Notes: generated by a model not told the origin, from the sequence alone. Counted from the stretch's first letter, positions 1 through 11,835 are shown. The stretch is 64,000 nt of DNA from Hyphodiscus hymeniophilus (GCA_016508695.1 VNKQ01000012.1:1426001-1490000); one strand, 5' to 3'. Numbers and translations: made by a program.

Positions 1-1067
1 ATACCACCGATACATCGAGTTGATAGCTTCTGTAAGCTCTGCGCTGCTTGTTTTGTCGATACAACACGTGTCCATCCAAAAGTATTCCAAACCATCCTTT
101 ATGGCTTGTGCCACGCCATAATATATCTTTCGATAGCCAGCCTTCTTTTCCTTGCCTTTTCCACTTATCATGTCTTCAAAGCTTACCTCGTTAGATTCCC
201 AGGTATGAGAAATTATGGCATATTTGGGAATCCAGGGTGCGGGAAATTCCTCAAGCCTGAACGTTACACAGTTGATCAGACGCATTATCAGGCCAGGATT
301 TTAGGCGCCAAAAGGAAAGAGTATTGTCCGCGAAATTTTGAGTTGCGGAATTGGCATACATGCGAAGTGATTATTAAGTTGCATGAGGATGTTGGATTGA
401 GGCTGGGTCGAATCGACTCAGCTGAACTATGACAATGGTCACATGGACGCCAGGCCACGTGGGTTTTAGGCGCCGAAAGGAAAGAGGATTGTCCGCGAAT
501 ATGAAGTCGCGGATTCGGCATATATGCGAAGTGATTACCAAGCCGCAAGAGGATGTTGGATTGAAGGCTGGGTCAAATCGACTCAGCTGAACTATGAGGC
601 TGGTCACATGGACCCCAGGTCACGTGAACGTTAGGCGCCTGTACTTAGGTAGATCATTTCCCTCACACGGTAAAAAGTTATCTTCTTTAGACGCACCACA
701 AATATAGAACAGGACATTACTTCATTCCCATAATGCCATCCCAGTTCCAGTCTACAACTCAAAACCGTCCCCAGGGTATACAAGTATGTAGGAGGTAAAG
801 CTAATTAACCGTCTCTGTGTTCTAAAACGCATCCTATCACGTGTCGATTCTATAATCTTACAATCACAAATCTTTTCTTCGTAATTCTATAAAGTTCAGG
901 CTTAGTGACATGTGTAGTGTTATCTGCACTGAAGTTGGCAGGAGGTTGTCGCCAATGCGGACGCCAAATCCAAGCCTCCCCGAAATCTCCAAATATCCGC
1001 CTCTATCCAAACAGTGCAATCTCGTGCGATCGTCTAGTATCTCTAAGTTCTATAGTGTTCTAAAGTT
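1..1067. other. gene-free left edge
   Basis: I see no convincing gene here. The stretch holds the 165-bp tandem duplication described separately and A/T-rich sequence running into the 3' side of the minus-strand phosphate carrier gene. The short open frames (about 60-110 codons) overlap each other on both strands and cross the repeat, so I take them as chance frames. Confidence 0.6.
299..630. repeat. two-copy 165-bp tandem duplication
   Basis: Copy 1 spans about 299-463 and copy 2 about 464-628; a third copy of the unit's first bases (TTAGGCGCC) begins at 631. The anchor TTAGGCGCC recurs at 301, 466 and 631, which gives an exact 165-bp period. Several differences between copies are C-to-T or G-to-A type (for example TATTAAG against TACCAAG), which is the direction left by repeat-induced point mutation. 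Copy 2 and the sequence after it carry CACGTG-type motifs. Confidence 0.85.
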
Positions 1068-2225
1068 CTAAGCAAGGTCTACCCCTCCAGTGGCACCGAA
1101 AGTTTTCTTGAGATCGCCATAGATGGAAAATTGCCCGGCGGTGATGGCACCAACCATGATCATACGAGTGCCAACTCCCGTGAAAGAGCCCCTGACGCCG
1201 AGCTCTTTCGCAATCTTGATCAGGCGGGTGACGGTGCCCTCCCCGGGGGCGCCTTTGGTCTTATTGATCTTGCTCAACATGGTGTCAGCAGGCTGGGAGA
1301 TGATCGCCGCTGCGAAACCGGCAATGACGCCGGAGCCCAGGTTGACGCTGGTCTGAACACCGTTCGAGGCAGTCTTCTTGTCGACCATGGTGTTGTAGAT
1401 GAACTCAACCACCTTCTCCTGGACCGCAAACTTGGCCATGGTGTATGGTACCCTGGCGTGAACTCGTTAGCGATGCGCCGGATAAACACGGAGTTAGCAA
1501 GGAGATAAGGAAAGGGGAGGAATTACTGTTTGAACAAGATTGGTCCAAAACCCGCGTAGAGCGCTCCAACACCTTCATTCTTCACGATCTTGGTGAAGCC
1601 GCTGACAAGTCCACTGGCATACGTGGGCTCTGAGACGAGACGGATACGGGTGGCCTCCAGCGGACAGAGAGCAATATCAGCGAAGAACTCGGCAAGAGCT
1701 GAGGATCCGAGATAGACTGCCGTTCGGTTTTGCGAGGCGGTCTCATATCCGAGAAAATCGACCGCTTGTCTCTTGAAAAGCTCGTATCCTCCAAATTTGA
1801 AGGCGCCCTGTAGGAAGTATCCAGCGGCCGTAGGGCCAAAACCCGTTAGTAGAGCAGACGCTCCTTCCTTAGCTATGACTTGTCGGAAACCTCCAATCAT
1901 GCCTTTGTTGTAGGTGAGCGGGTCAAGTTGCATTCTGGTCTTGACGCTGCGTTTCGAAGAAGTCTTGTCAGTAAATTGCATCGCAGCATATACAGCGCCT
2001 GCTCATTCTCGCGTATCGGCGACACCTATCCAAGACGGGGTCACGAACAGAACAGACGTAAATTCAGAAGATTGATTGCGCTGGGACTTACACGTCAACT
2101 GGAGTGAGACCGCCATGAGTTACTGCACACGATATCGCGCCTGCCAATGCAAACCTGGAGTATAATTGAAGACCAGTGATCTGCGCCGGGACTGGCTTGA
2201 GCGCCTCGACATCAATTGAAGCCAT
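1068..2225 (-). CDS. MIR1: mitochondrial phosphate carrier (MIR1/PIC2 type)
   Basis: Mitochondrial carrier family protein that imports inorganic phosphate across the inner membrane for ATP synthesis. Model: exons 2225-2092, 1946-1527 and 1452-1068 on the minus strand, 939 nt, 312 residues, the same length as yeast Mir1. Both introns have GT-AG ends (GTAAGT and GTAATT donors) and the joins restore conserved text such as TPVDVVKTRMQLDPL and LFKQVPYTMAKF. The three carrier repeats show their signatures: TPVDVVKTR, CPLEATRIR and QPADTMLSK. The start was chosen at MASIDVEAL because the longer open frame upstream has no carrier-like sequence. A TATA-like TTTATAAA lies about 140 nt upstream on the minus strand. 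The gene looks intact; the exact paralogue (MIR1 or PIC2) is not certain. Confidence 0.93.
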
Positions 2226-3686
2226 TGCGGACGAGGACGTATATATCCCCAGAGAGAGGAGATCGAGGTATGCAGGTAGGATGCAAAGGTACAAATCGCA
2301 AAAACACAAATGACGCAATTCGCGACAGGTAAGAAGAACCAACAAATACGTCGGAAGAGGGTTTATAAAATGCTCATTTAGAATTAAAAGTGAAAGCCGG
2401 AAATAAAAGTTGGGAAGTTATGTTAGCTGCGCACAGGTAGACAGGGTCACTTTTTCGCTTTAACTTGATCGGAGGATGTTAGGAACTTTCCGGCAAGGTA
2501 CGCCGATAGCGTATGATAGCCGTTACAACACAAGAATGACTTCCTAGCATTTAAAACTCGACGGTCTTCGGAGTATATATAATCGTTCTATAACTTTCAG
2601 ATAGGCTGCAATGACGCAGTTGACATGTTCGGAATTAATAACTCAGCGGTATTCAGGGGAGGCATATATGATATGGAATAAAACGATATGTTGAGATTTT
2701 TATATATTCACTGATTTAGAGTCGGAAACGTCATTTCTTTGGGTGGGCGGAGATAATGAAACGTTCTTTAGATCATCAAACGTTTCCAAAGGTACTGAGC
2801 TGTATCGTTTGCTATGTAACCTGCATAGCATACCGTTATTTCTACACAGACAAAATAATAAGCAACGTCCCCAAAGTCGGAAGAAAATCCTCGACGCCAA
2901 ATCCAAATCTGCAGCCGGATTCAAATTGAACACCAACACCAAATCAAATCCCCATTCCCAATACCAATTCAAATTTCCAAACAGGCGGAACTGTCCGTAC
3001 GTCTTTCCACGACCCATGCCCATCTTGAACGGCTACTAATCCCCCAAGTACAAGTCCATATCCCAAGGAACCTCACCTCAAAAGAAAGGCAGGCGCGATG
3101 AACAGCAGCTGTAGCACTCCTCGCTTCCCCGAAGACGTCGAACTTCAGCTGCTTCTATAAAACTGTGGCAGGCCTGTGCATAGGTGCGATTATAAGTTGC
3201 GTATTGACGCTGGCGATGGTGACGGAATTCCTACGGGTGGATTGGGATGCGGAGTGGGAAAGGAAAGAGGTGGAGATGGCGAGGAACAAGGCTGTGGCTA
3301 GAGCGGAGATGGAAAGGAACGAGGCGGTGGCGAGAGGGGAGGGACCGTGATTCGCTTTATTTATTATTAACCTCGCGAGAACTTAGTTGGGGCATCTTCG
3401 TGTTTCGGTTGATGGGATTGTGGACTTGCTGGGGTTTATGTGAATATACAAGAGGTTAATGGTACGGGGCATGTCAAAGAGGAGATCTTTGAAGCTTGCT
3501 CTCTCGGGCGGGAGATGCGAATCTGGCGGGTTCGATCCCATTGTATAAGAATGTTTCGAGGACTGGGCGAAGGACGGCTATGTGGAGGAAACGTACCTCT
3601 GATTCTGTGACTTGTAAGATCCTCGACTAAGCTGATATATACACTTTCTCAAGTACCGCGGCTTCTCGTCCGAATAGATCAGTGTA

Positions 3687-3714
3687 GCCAAAAAAAAAAA
3701 AAAAAAAACCCCCC
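3687..3714. repeat. poly-A/poly-C homopolymer tract
   Basis: About 20 consecutive A followed immediately by 6 C. It is a simple-sequence tract with no gene attached on either side. Its exact length may be unreliable, because homopolymers are prone to sequencing error. Confidence 0.8.
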
Positions 3715-4092
3715 GAATATCTAAGGACTAAAGAGGAATTAGGACAGGCAAGTAAGAGAATCGTGAGATCAACAAGCCTACTAACTTACCCACCCCCACC
3801 AACCGTACAACACTTTAAAGAACCGGGCGAGTACTCACTCGTCCATTCACCATCGGTGAATAATGATAGTATTAGGGTTTGGCAGAAGACAGGGACTCGA
3901 AGACAGAGAAGCACGCTTGAAACATCGACAGTGCTCACTTGATAGATTGTCTAAATTTTCAGACCGTGGGGTGGATGACAGATTCAATGACAGAGTATGA
4001 CAGGCGCGGAGCCAGAAACAAGAGGCGGAGAAACCAGACATCAACAATCCACTCTCACATTACCTACCTAGTTCCATATCGCCCCGTCACTT

Positions 4093-4411
4093 TCAGACAG
4101 GTAGGTATGTCAAGGCCATCAAGGCCGTTATATCTGATGGTGGTGTAGATTGCGTTCTTGTACCACTGCAGGACGAGGATGAGGATGAGGAGGTGGATCC
4201 CGATGCTGTCCTCACCCTGGTTCGCTATTGGTGCGATGGGCAAGCAGAATCCCCGGACTTCCGGGTCATGGATATGCACTCGGGGACGACGAGGACGAGG
4301 TGTCGAGTTTGTTGGATCTCGTGGGGCTGCGGGTTGCTAGTGTCACACATCACCTCATATCAGTACAAGGGGAAGAACGAACAAAGAGCTATTTACGGTA
4401 GGACAGGGTGA
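4093..4411 (+). pseudogene. unidentified decayed coding fragment
   Basis: After a plausible acceptor (CTTTCAG, ending about 4097) one frame reads like protein: it begins TGRYVKAIKAVISDGG, passes an acidic tract and reaches DFRVMDMHSG near 4282. At that point the protein-like text moves by one base to another frame (GDDEDEVSSLLDLVGLRVAS), which continues to a stop at about 4409. No start, no clear upstream exon and no family were found. It could be a remnant of a lost gene or a chance frame; the one-base shift argues against a working gene. Confidence 0.3.
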
Positions 4412-4774
4412 CTTGACTGGTCTACGGCATCTGGCGTACAAAGAAGGATAAGTGTATTTTCTATTGTGGCGTCTATACAACGAATGATACACACGCGCCC
4501 TTTCATCTAAACCCAACACAAAGGGGGTGGTTGTAATCTTGTCTATGATATCCAACAGAACCAGAACCTCTCGACACGGGGAGAGTATGATGTCGTACCA
4601 AAACTCCGGAAATCAAAACGAAAAACGCCAGATGCCCTTCTATACATTCGTGAGAGGTCTAGCATGTGGAGTTTCTAGCTTTATGTACGGAGGTGTGTCG
4701 ATTGAGCGTACGGGTGTGCAGAACCCGAGCTGGGGAAGAGATGTGCGGTGAGTCAACGTGGGAGGAGAGACCGT

Positions 4775-6262
4775 CTAGCCATCTGCGAGAAGTGGCAGGT
4801 TTGCGCGTAGTTGCGCGGACTGAGATAAGCGTCGTCGAGCGTCGAGGTTGCGCGATGATGACATCGCCGTGGCCATGGAGCTGATGGGCTTGATGTCCTC
4901 CTTCTCCCTCACCTCCAGCCTGACCTCTGCGATCTTGCCGTTTGTGAGATCCCTCGCGGCGGTCTGGCCGGGCTTGTTGTAGAGGTTGCGGAAGAAGTAT
5001 ACGCCGCTTCCCTCCTGGCCCTCAGACTCCTCGACGAACTTGCACGTGCGCTGGTTGTTCCAGAACGCGGTCCAGAAGCTGGTCTTGGTGTCCGCCTTGT
5101 AGTGCTGGCCCATTACCTTCTTGATGTGGATGGAGGCTTCGCCCGCGTGGTAGAAGGGGATTGTGGAGACGAGGTGGTGGCAGACGTGGGTGCCGATGAT
5201 GTCGTGAAAGAGGTGGGTGTCAATGAATCCGAGGTCGCGGTCGATGGTAGCCGTGGCTCCGCGGGCAAAGGTCCAGGTCTTGTTATCGTAGTGAGGCATG
5301 GAGGCGTCGGTGTGTTGGAGGAACGTAATTGCGACTGCGAGGTCAGTACTCGTTCAGAATCAGAAGACCGGGGAATGAGACTCACCAATCCAGTTGTTCA
5401 CCCACAACCATGGCACACCCCAAAGAACGATCACATTCCAGCTTCCAAAGACCTGTCCAGCCCAGATCAGGGCTCCAATCATCGTGGCAACTCCCACGTC
5501 GCTCAACAAGATCAAACCGAGTTCCGCCTTCTTGAAGAACACGCTGTCCTCTCCGAAATAGAAATGCATGATCTTCAGTCCTGTGGCACCATCATAACTC
5601 TGACCGGTCAAGTTGAAGAGCAAGTACCCAGGCCAGCCGAGAATCTGGTGGATGAAACAATTCCATAGAGTAGCAATGGGGCTGTCCTCTGCCAGCTCCG
5701 CGAACTCGATCATGCTTGCCTGAGCCTTCTCGCCGAAGTTGCGATTCAACCACGACTCCCGCGTGTGAGGAACAAAGGCCGTGTCCTTATCCATGTTACC
5801 GGTGGCCTTGTGATGCTGGGAGTGGGAGAGACGCCAGCTGTGGAAGGGAACGAGGAGGAAGGAGTGCATGATCAGACCCATGGTCCAATTCAGCTTCTTC
5901 GACTTCGAGAAGGCTCCATGTCCACACTCGTGTGCGAGGATCCAGATGCCGGTGAAGACGAAGCCCTGCACCGTTGTGTATGCCACCCAAGCCAGGAATC
6001 GGAGGGATTGGTTGGGGAGGAGAGGGATGTAGGTTGTCGCGAGGTAGATGAGGGCGGAGGTGTAGAAGAAGTCTCGCACGACGTATGCCATTGAGCGCAG
6101 GATGGAGGGCTTGAAGCAGCGGGCGGGGATAGCATCGTGGATCTGCTTCATGGTGAAGGTGGGTAACTCGAAGGCATTGCCGTTCATGTCGAGATGTTGG
6201 GCTTCTTGGGATTGGGAAGCCATGTTTGCAGGCGCGGGCAGAGGTGTTTTCGTTGAGGCCAT
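4775..6262 (-). CDS. delta-12 fatty acid desaturase (oleate desaturase)
   Basis: ER membrane di-iron desaturase expected to turn oleoyl chains into linoleoyl chains. Model: exons 6262-5386 and 5334-4775, 478 residues. The 51-nt intron starts GTGAGT and the join restores NNWIVAITFLQHTD. The three histidine boxes are present: HECGH (111-115), HSQHH (147-151) and HVCHH (about 342-346). Hydrophobic segments lie around residues 60-105, 125-140 and 235-290. This order and the third box fit fungal Delta-12 rather than front-end desaturases; a Delta-15/omega-3 relative cannot be excluded by eye. The start MASTKTPLP was preferred over upstream in-frame codons because those read as leader sequence. A minus-strand TATA-like GTATATATTC lies about 150 nt upstream. 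Confidence 0.9.
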
Positions 6263-7534
6263 TGTGTCTCTGTTGTCTCTAACGTGTCCTTCTTCATTCA
6301 CCCAGAACCTGTGAGAGGACGAGAGACAATAAAAGACAAAAAAAGACAAAGTGAAGGCAGAGTTGACAGAAGGGGGGAGGGGTGGAAGAGGAGACGTGGG
6401 GAGAATGGAATATATACTCGACCAAATCTCAATTTCAATTTTCTCCAGTCCTGGTGGCCTGCCCAGTCCGTCCAGCCCAGTCCAGTCTCGAATACTGTAT
6501 GTGGGCGCAGCCTCTGCCGCTCCATATTTTCCCTCAACCCTTTGGCGGACACGGGCCACCCCAGCGGGTATCCAAGCATTCGGGAGCCGGGGTCTCCTCC
6601 TTTCCTACCAACCACGGAGAGTAAATAGTAGATTAGGAAGTAGTAAATAGTAAATAAACAAAGAGAAGCGAGCGAGGAGCGAAGCGAGGGAGGTTCGTAG
6701 AGTGAGAACGTGGAAGAGCGGTTCTCCTCGTAAAGATCGATCTCTGGTCGGTGAATGAAAGAAAGGCTGCAGCTCAACGCTCACATGTGAAGGGCATCTC
6801 TCGCATTGGCAAATAGGGAAATTTCATGCGTCTGCATCTAGGGTCTCCGATAGACCAGATTCGGGTAATGCCTGACTCGTCCGGTCATGTTATTGGCTCG
6901 TCTATAATATGAGCTAGGCATTTACACGTGTTAGAGCATTCTGTCCCAAGCAAGCCCCTGACGATCAAGAAGGGTTACTGAGGGAGGCCTAGCGATGTAC
7001 GCTAGTCCGAGAAGAGGTTAGCTGGCTCCAGCCAGAAGGGTCGGGTCTTCCGTCCGCCCCTTTCCATCGTCGGATGAATCTGACGGGGAGGCGAGATAGA
7101 GGTATCTTTGTATCTTTGTATCCTCATACTACATACTATGAACTCCTTTCTGCACCTTAATATGCCTTCTGTGGCCTAAGCATCTCTCCCTCCCTTTCCC
7201 TCTGCATGCATCCTTTTCAATACTTTGTAGAAAGTCTACAGCTTTTGCGCCAGTCTTATCACCATGAAATAGTACATTTACAGTTCATGCTTCAGAGGAC
7301 AACAGCAGCCTAACGCAGCTCAACGAGGTCCAGCAGAGTTGTGATTCGAGACAGGCTAACGGGTTCTGAATGCATTTGGCCGGAGTTTGGTTGTATTACA
7401 CGATTGATAACTAGCAATATGACCAATGTCTCGCATCATATATCCTTCCATCCGTCGATGTTGCCCATCTTTCGATTTCCCTTCCTTCCTTCCCTGAATC
7501 CGAATTGTTCGCGAAGTATAATCATACACGGTCT
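6263..7534. other. desaturase promoter side and intergenic region
   Basis: About 1.3 kb between the desaturase start and the 3' end of the esterase gene, both on the minus strand. It contains the minus-strand TATA-like motif near 6405-6420 and purine-rich stretches near 6660-6700. Several overlapping short frames on both strands look like chance. I see no gene or mobile element. Confidence 0.5.
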
Positions 7535-8749
7535 TCAAGATAAGATTTCTTGATGGTCGACTTCTTCGAATACGATCTCGGGAAACTTCCCACTCGGTCC
7601 GTCCAACAAGTCCGTTTTCTTGCCCTTCACCACCTGGTCAAAGAAAGCACCAATGTACGTCCCCAAGATTTTCAATGCTCTCAATCCATTAATACTCCCC
7701 AGCAACTCTTCCACCTCAGATGGCAGCTGCCCTTTCAAGCCAAGCACATCAACAACAGCCGGGAAATCAAGAAACGTCCCATGTGCGCTACCAGTCAGCT
7801 CCAGGACACGCTTGAATCCTGTCAGTTTGGGCCAAACAGCACTCCAGGATGCATCAGTGGAGATATTCTTGCCCTCGTGCGCGAAGATTAGAAACGGACT
7901 AGACAATCCCGACTCGACCACGCTGCCGAAGAATGTCCCATCGAGGTTGATCCCACCTACAAGACGGTCATCTTCGAGCATGGCTTGAGCAGCCGCTGCG
8001 CCTCCGAGGGAGTGGCCGAAAATCCCCACTTTCTTGGTATCGAGCTCCAGTCCAGGAATGAGAGAGCACGTGAGTGAAGGGTGTGAGAGTTGATCGAGGA
8101 CGAAGGAGATGTCCTTTACGCGGACGGAAAGGTCGAAGAGGATCTGTTCATCCGTCTCAATGTCGGCTCCCGAAATGGTCGAGTTGTCGGGATAGACGAC
8201 AATGCCTGCGTCATATGGGTGGTCGATCGTCATCACAGTGAAGCCTTGGCTTGCTACTTGTTGGGCGAGTGCTGAGTAGTAAAGTCGTGGGTCTCCTAAT
8301 CCTGGCGAGAAAAGGAGTAATGGATACTGTTTCTTATGCCTTTCTGAGGCTCGCATCTCTTTATGCCGGCTCTGCGATGACTGGTCGGGTGGATGCGACC
8401 CATGAGGACAAGTCTGGAGATATAACAACTCGAAAGCGCCAGCTGGGATTCCGTAAGGCGCTAGTTGAGAATCAGTCCAAGCTGCTGTGGTCGCATCCAT
8501 ATACGACGTGGGCAATGATAGACAGGTCGCAGGGTGAAAGATCGATATCATGATGCTTCGATGAACTGGTATGGGAGAGTAAAGATCAAGCCGACTATGG
8601 TCGGTAAGCTGAGATATAACGAGGGTCGTGTTGAATGGTCCAGATGGAATTGGAAAGTTCACTGCGAGAGTTGTTGAGACGAGGAAGGCATTGACAGAAG
8701 CTGCTTCTACTAGAAGTCTTCGAATCAATGAAAATGCTTTAATCATCAT
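7535..8749 (-). CDS. PAF-acetylhydrolase-like alpha/beta hydrolase, probably secreted
   Basis: Single-exon gene of 404 residues. The protein carries the serine nucleophile elbow GHSLGG (Ser247), a likely catalytic Asp in NLDGTFF (Asp270) and a His in SAHGTF (His323). This order and spacing match the platelet-activating-factor acetylhydrolase type II family of lipases. SPGLG at about 148-152 fits the oxyanion-hole region. Residues 1-30 are hydrophobic (SVNAFLVSTTLAV), suggesting a signal peptide or anchor. There are two adjacent ATGs and either could be used. The substrate is unknown: family members remove short acyl groups from phospholipids or act as general esterases. It is divergent from the zinc-cluster gene at 9317. 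Confidence 0.8.
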   Translation of the reverse strand: MMIKAFSLIRRLLVEAASVNAFLVSTTLAVNFPIPSGPFNTTLVISQLTDHSRLDLYSPIPVHRSIMISIFHPATCLSLPTSYMDATTAAWTDSQLAPYGIPAGAFELLYLQTCPHGSHPPDQSSQSRHKEMRASERHKKQYPLLLFSPGLGDPRLYYSALAQQVASQGFTVMTIDHPYDAGIVVYPDNSTISGADIETDEQILFDLSVRVKDISFVLDQLSHPSLTCSLIPGLELDTKKVGIFGHSLGGAAAAQAMLEDDRLVGGINLDGTFFGSVVESGLSSPFLIFAHEGKNISTDASWSAVWPKLTGFKRVLELTGSAHGTFLDFPAVVDVLGLKGQLPSEVEELLGSINGLRALKILGTYIGAFFDQVVKGKKTDLLDGPSGKFPEIVFEEVDHQEILS

Positions 8750-9316
8750 AGTAGCTGGATATCGGACAGAAACAACAGATGTGGAACGACTTGTCTTGTA
8801 AGGAGGACAACGAGGGAGAGTGGTTTGTTTTATGTGAAAGCATCCACTCTAGCGAAACGAGTAACATGATAAATGCAAGTCCATCATTCTCCACTCTCTT
8901 GCGCATCATCTCCGTCATCTCGTGGCTCATAACAGAGATTTCGTGTACTTGACCTTGCCAGATGCGCAACTCATGAAATGCGTTCAATCGCTTCCCTTTG
9001 GGGAAAGGTTGAGTTCCATCGAAAACGCCACAACCGCCCTCTCTAAAAGATCCATTCCTTTTCTCGAGCGAATCCCTATCACGAACACGTCGCATTCATA
9101 TCGAAGAAGCCCGTTTATTGCTTTCCATAGCAACTTCATACTAGACCTTTGCGAGAGACCTTGCCACTATACCTGCCGCGAGGTCTCATTCGATGACTTC
9201 CAGGCTCCAGCTCAAATTCTCTTCCCGATGGTCTTCCAGGCGTTCTTATATTTCTTCTCCTGGATCTCCCACGAGCTCTCATTTGAGGGCTTGTCAACTC
9301 TAACCCCTCGGACAAA
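8750..9316. promoter_or_regulatory. shared upstream region of two divergent genes
   Basis: The 567 bp between the start of the esterase gene (minus strand) and the start of the zinc-cluster regulator (plus strand). Any promoters of both genes must lie here. I saw no strong TATA box or repeat. Overlapping open frames on both strands (up to 135 codons) lack recognisable features. Confidence 0.5.
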
Positions 9317-10854
9317 ATGTCTGGTCTAGGACCATTGGACCGGCGCAGTCTTCGAAGACGATGTATGGCATGCACAAGGCGAAAAATCAAGGTTCTTGCC
9401 TTCTTCTTACACACGTGGGGGCAGAATTAATTGTATTAGTGCGAAGGAGAACCGCCATGCGTCTATTGCACCAAAAAGCGGCAGAAGTGTGTTCCACAGG
9501 CTGCTGATCCAAAGACCGATACCGTTTTCATCAACACTTGCGCTGCTTCTCTCTCGCAGAAGTGTGACGACCCTGCTTCATTCGGAAAGCGGAAGATTTC
9601 AAGGCTCCCTGATCCTACGCCAAAGCTGTATTTAACTGTTCCGCTGGATGATTCGGCTTTGTTCGTCGGGCACTTTTTCTCCGGATTTCTAGCTGCAAAT
9701 CAGTTTGGTGGAACACTCGACATCGACACCATCGTTTCCCAGTTCCAAAGCTCGGCAAGTTTGTACCAAGTATCCATCGCTGTGGGCGCCCTTGATATTA
9801 GCAACAAGTCCGGACGAACGAGGATAGAGCGAAGTGAAGCAAAGCTAGGAGCATTGAATGCTTATCGAATATGCGTTGTCACGCTTCGGAATGAAATCAG
9901 CAACCGCGAAATCAAGCAAAGTGATGCTTGCCTGTGGACAACGTTTTTCTTGGGACTATTTGAGCTGATGTATGATGATACCGGCGAAGGCTTTGTGAAG
10001 CACTTCCTTCACGGCACATCCAAGATCCTACAACTTCGCGGTCCTGGCGCCCATCTTGAAGGTACTGGCCGTTCTTTTTTTCTCACCGTGAGAGTACTTG
10101 AAATTTGTCGGGCACTCATCTACTCGAACTATTCGGAGCCTACTTTTCTCTGTCAAAACGATTGGGTGGAAGTGACGAAACGGATCTGGGATGCCATTGA
10201 GGATTTGCATCCTAAAGAGCATTTGTTTGATTTGATGGTTTGTTGTTCTTCTTTAAGTGACCGGTAAGTACAACAATTCGTTCCTTATGCGGATATTAGT
10301 GCTGAGCCAATCTAAGCGTCGGATATGCTCTCGAAACAAGCTCGAATATCACATCCACGGACTTGCACAGCATACTTGAACAGTTTGCTTCTGAAGGGCT
10401 TTCGCTGCGACTTTCGCTGGATGAATGGCACAGAACCTTCCAAGAATGGATTCTAAGCGATGACAATCCTTCGGATGCTGGCCAATCCATCCTTGCCAAT
10501 CTTTATTTCCATGCAATCTCGATATTTCTCTCCGGCATTTTTGACTATCGTTTTGAATTCAATCATCTTGTAGCACCCAGACTGCTGGAAAATCAGATCC
10601 AATACCACGTCAGCTCGATTCTTCTTGAGACCGAAATAGCTCTGCGAACTACGGACCTTGCAGGGGTCTTGTACTTCTTCCCACTTAGGGTGGCCGGCGC
10701 AAGAATCACGTCAAGGGAAGAAGGCGCGGCGATCGTCGCTATGTTAGAAAAGATTTCCTGGAGGAGTTTTATCGTTGCTGGAGCCTTTGTCTCGGATCTC
10801 AAGACTGTGTGGCTTAAGAAAGGCCTCCGAAATGAATTCAAAGCACAGAAATGA
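9317..10854 (+). CDS. Zn2Cys6 transcription factor (478 aa)
   Basis: Fungal binuclear zinc-cluster DNA-binding protein. Model: exons 9317-9391, 9440-10263 and 10317-10854; introns of 48 and 53 nt. The first intron falls inside the zinc cluster, between KIK and CEGEPPC. Joining gives Cys16, 19, 26, 32, 35 and 42 with the canonical C-x2-C-x6-C-x5-C-x2-C-x6-C spacing. The second join gives SDRVGYALE. The remainder is mostly helical, including ALNAYRICVVTLRNE and FVKHFLHGTSKILQLRGP, and resembles the 'fungal-specific transcription factor 2' family. Targets are unknown. It is convergent with the NAD(P)-binding gene at 10976 (121 bp apart) and divergent from the esterase. Confidence 0.85.
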
Positions 10855-10975
10855 CTAATGTGTGTCAATTCACTCAAGTTGCACCATGCATATGCTTGGC
10901 TCGTTCTCCACAGCTGCAAATGTCTGGATTCAAGTTCCTTCCGATTGTGGACTGAACCCCGGACTTTTAAGTCAT

Positions 10976-11835
10976 TCAGACCACCTTTTCCTTCACTCCT
11001 ACTCTTCTCAGGTTCCACTGCATACTCCCACTCTCAAAATCCGCTGCAACAAAGTCCGCGCAAGCTTCCAAATCAGTCACTGCGCTGGCATAAGCATTTA
11101 CCGTATTGATATATCTACCCACACAAGGCACACCACTGAGCAAATGATCTCTCCATTCCGGTGCAATATCAGCCTTGGTCAACAGACCATGCTTTCTCGG
11201 CCTCTCAAGAATCTTGAGATCCGGAGTAGGCGCAGCAGCTCGCATGGCGCTCGGGCACAGGATTGACCATTTGATGAGATCCACCGGCTTAGACTGCAGC
11301 ATCTTCATCGTCTGAATGTGCTCTCTTCCAAATGGAACACTGCCACGGATTAATGAGGGAATATCGAGGACCACCCCCGGTCCAGTAAATATGAACGAAC
11401 TCACAAGTCGGCGAGGAAGTAAGTACTCGCAGGGTAATCCAACAAGCTCATCCCAGCCAGAAACCAGCACCTCAGCGCCTTCCCACCTCTGTCTCGCGCA
11501 GCCAGAATCGCTGCATCGGCCGCTGCTTCCGAGATGCGTGGCAGCGTCGAGATTCCCCAGGGGTTCAGCACAACCGTTCCAGCTGCGCAGACGAGGGCGT
11601 CGCAATCATTCTCGATGATAGCTCGATGCATGCCAGCCGTGTCCGTCGCGTCTCCTTGCACGATCGTGAGCGGTGACAGCAGATCCGGTCGCAGGAGAGA
11701 CTCGAGTTTTGGCGTGTTGCGAACGTAGGCGACGATCGAGTGGTTGTGTGACAGCAGCGCGGGAATGAGCCGTAGGCCTAGGTTTCCTGTCGCTCCGAGG
11801 AGGAGGACTCGGAGTTTGGAGGACATCGTTGACAT
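10976..11835 (-). CDS. NAD(P)-binding NmrA-like Rossmann protein
   Basis: Two exons, 11835-11405 and 11339-10976, 264 residues. The 65-nt intron begins GTGAGT and ends GGCAG. The dinucleotide-binding glycine motif GATGNLG is at residues 14-20. It is followed by a short-chain, NmrA-like arrangement (SIVAYVRNTPKLESLL, then GDATDTAGMHRAI and ALVCAAGTVV). Such proteins are reductases, isomerases or redox sensors; the substrate cannot be read here. The second ATG, three codons downstream, is an alternative start. The region up to the alpha/beta hydrolase at 12599 is divergent, so the two may share control. Confidence 0.75.

Larger units (their letters stand above)
2226..4774. other. long intergenic region with a small ORF, a homopolymer tract and a decayed reading frame
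   Basis: About 2.5 kb between the phosphate carrier and the desaturase, with no gene I can name. It holds the carrier's promoter side (2226-2450). A 61-codon plus-strand frame at 3165-3350 has a hydrophobic start (ISCVLTLAMVT) followed by two imperfect 11-residue repeats rich in E, R and A. A run of about 20 A followed by 6 C lies near 3690-3714. A protein-like but broken stretch at about 4093-4411 is listed separately. Confidence 0.5.

Noticed and set aside
3165..3350. 61-codon frame with a hydrophobic start and two 11-residue repeats
   Set aside because: Short, low-complexity, with no upstream exon or recognisable family. It is mentioned under the intergenic entry but not called as a gene.
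3525..3545. tRNA-like B-box (GGGTTCGATCCC)
   Set aside because: The T-arm would pair only two of five bases and there is no A-box or cloverleaf upstream, so it is a chance match.
5102..5668. 188-codon plus-strand frame
   Set aside because: Antisense to the desaturase, which has clear histidine boxes on the minus strand; a shadow frame.
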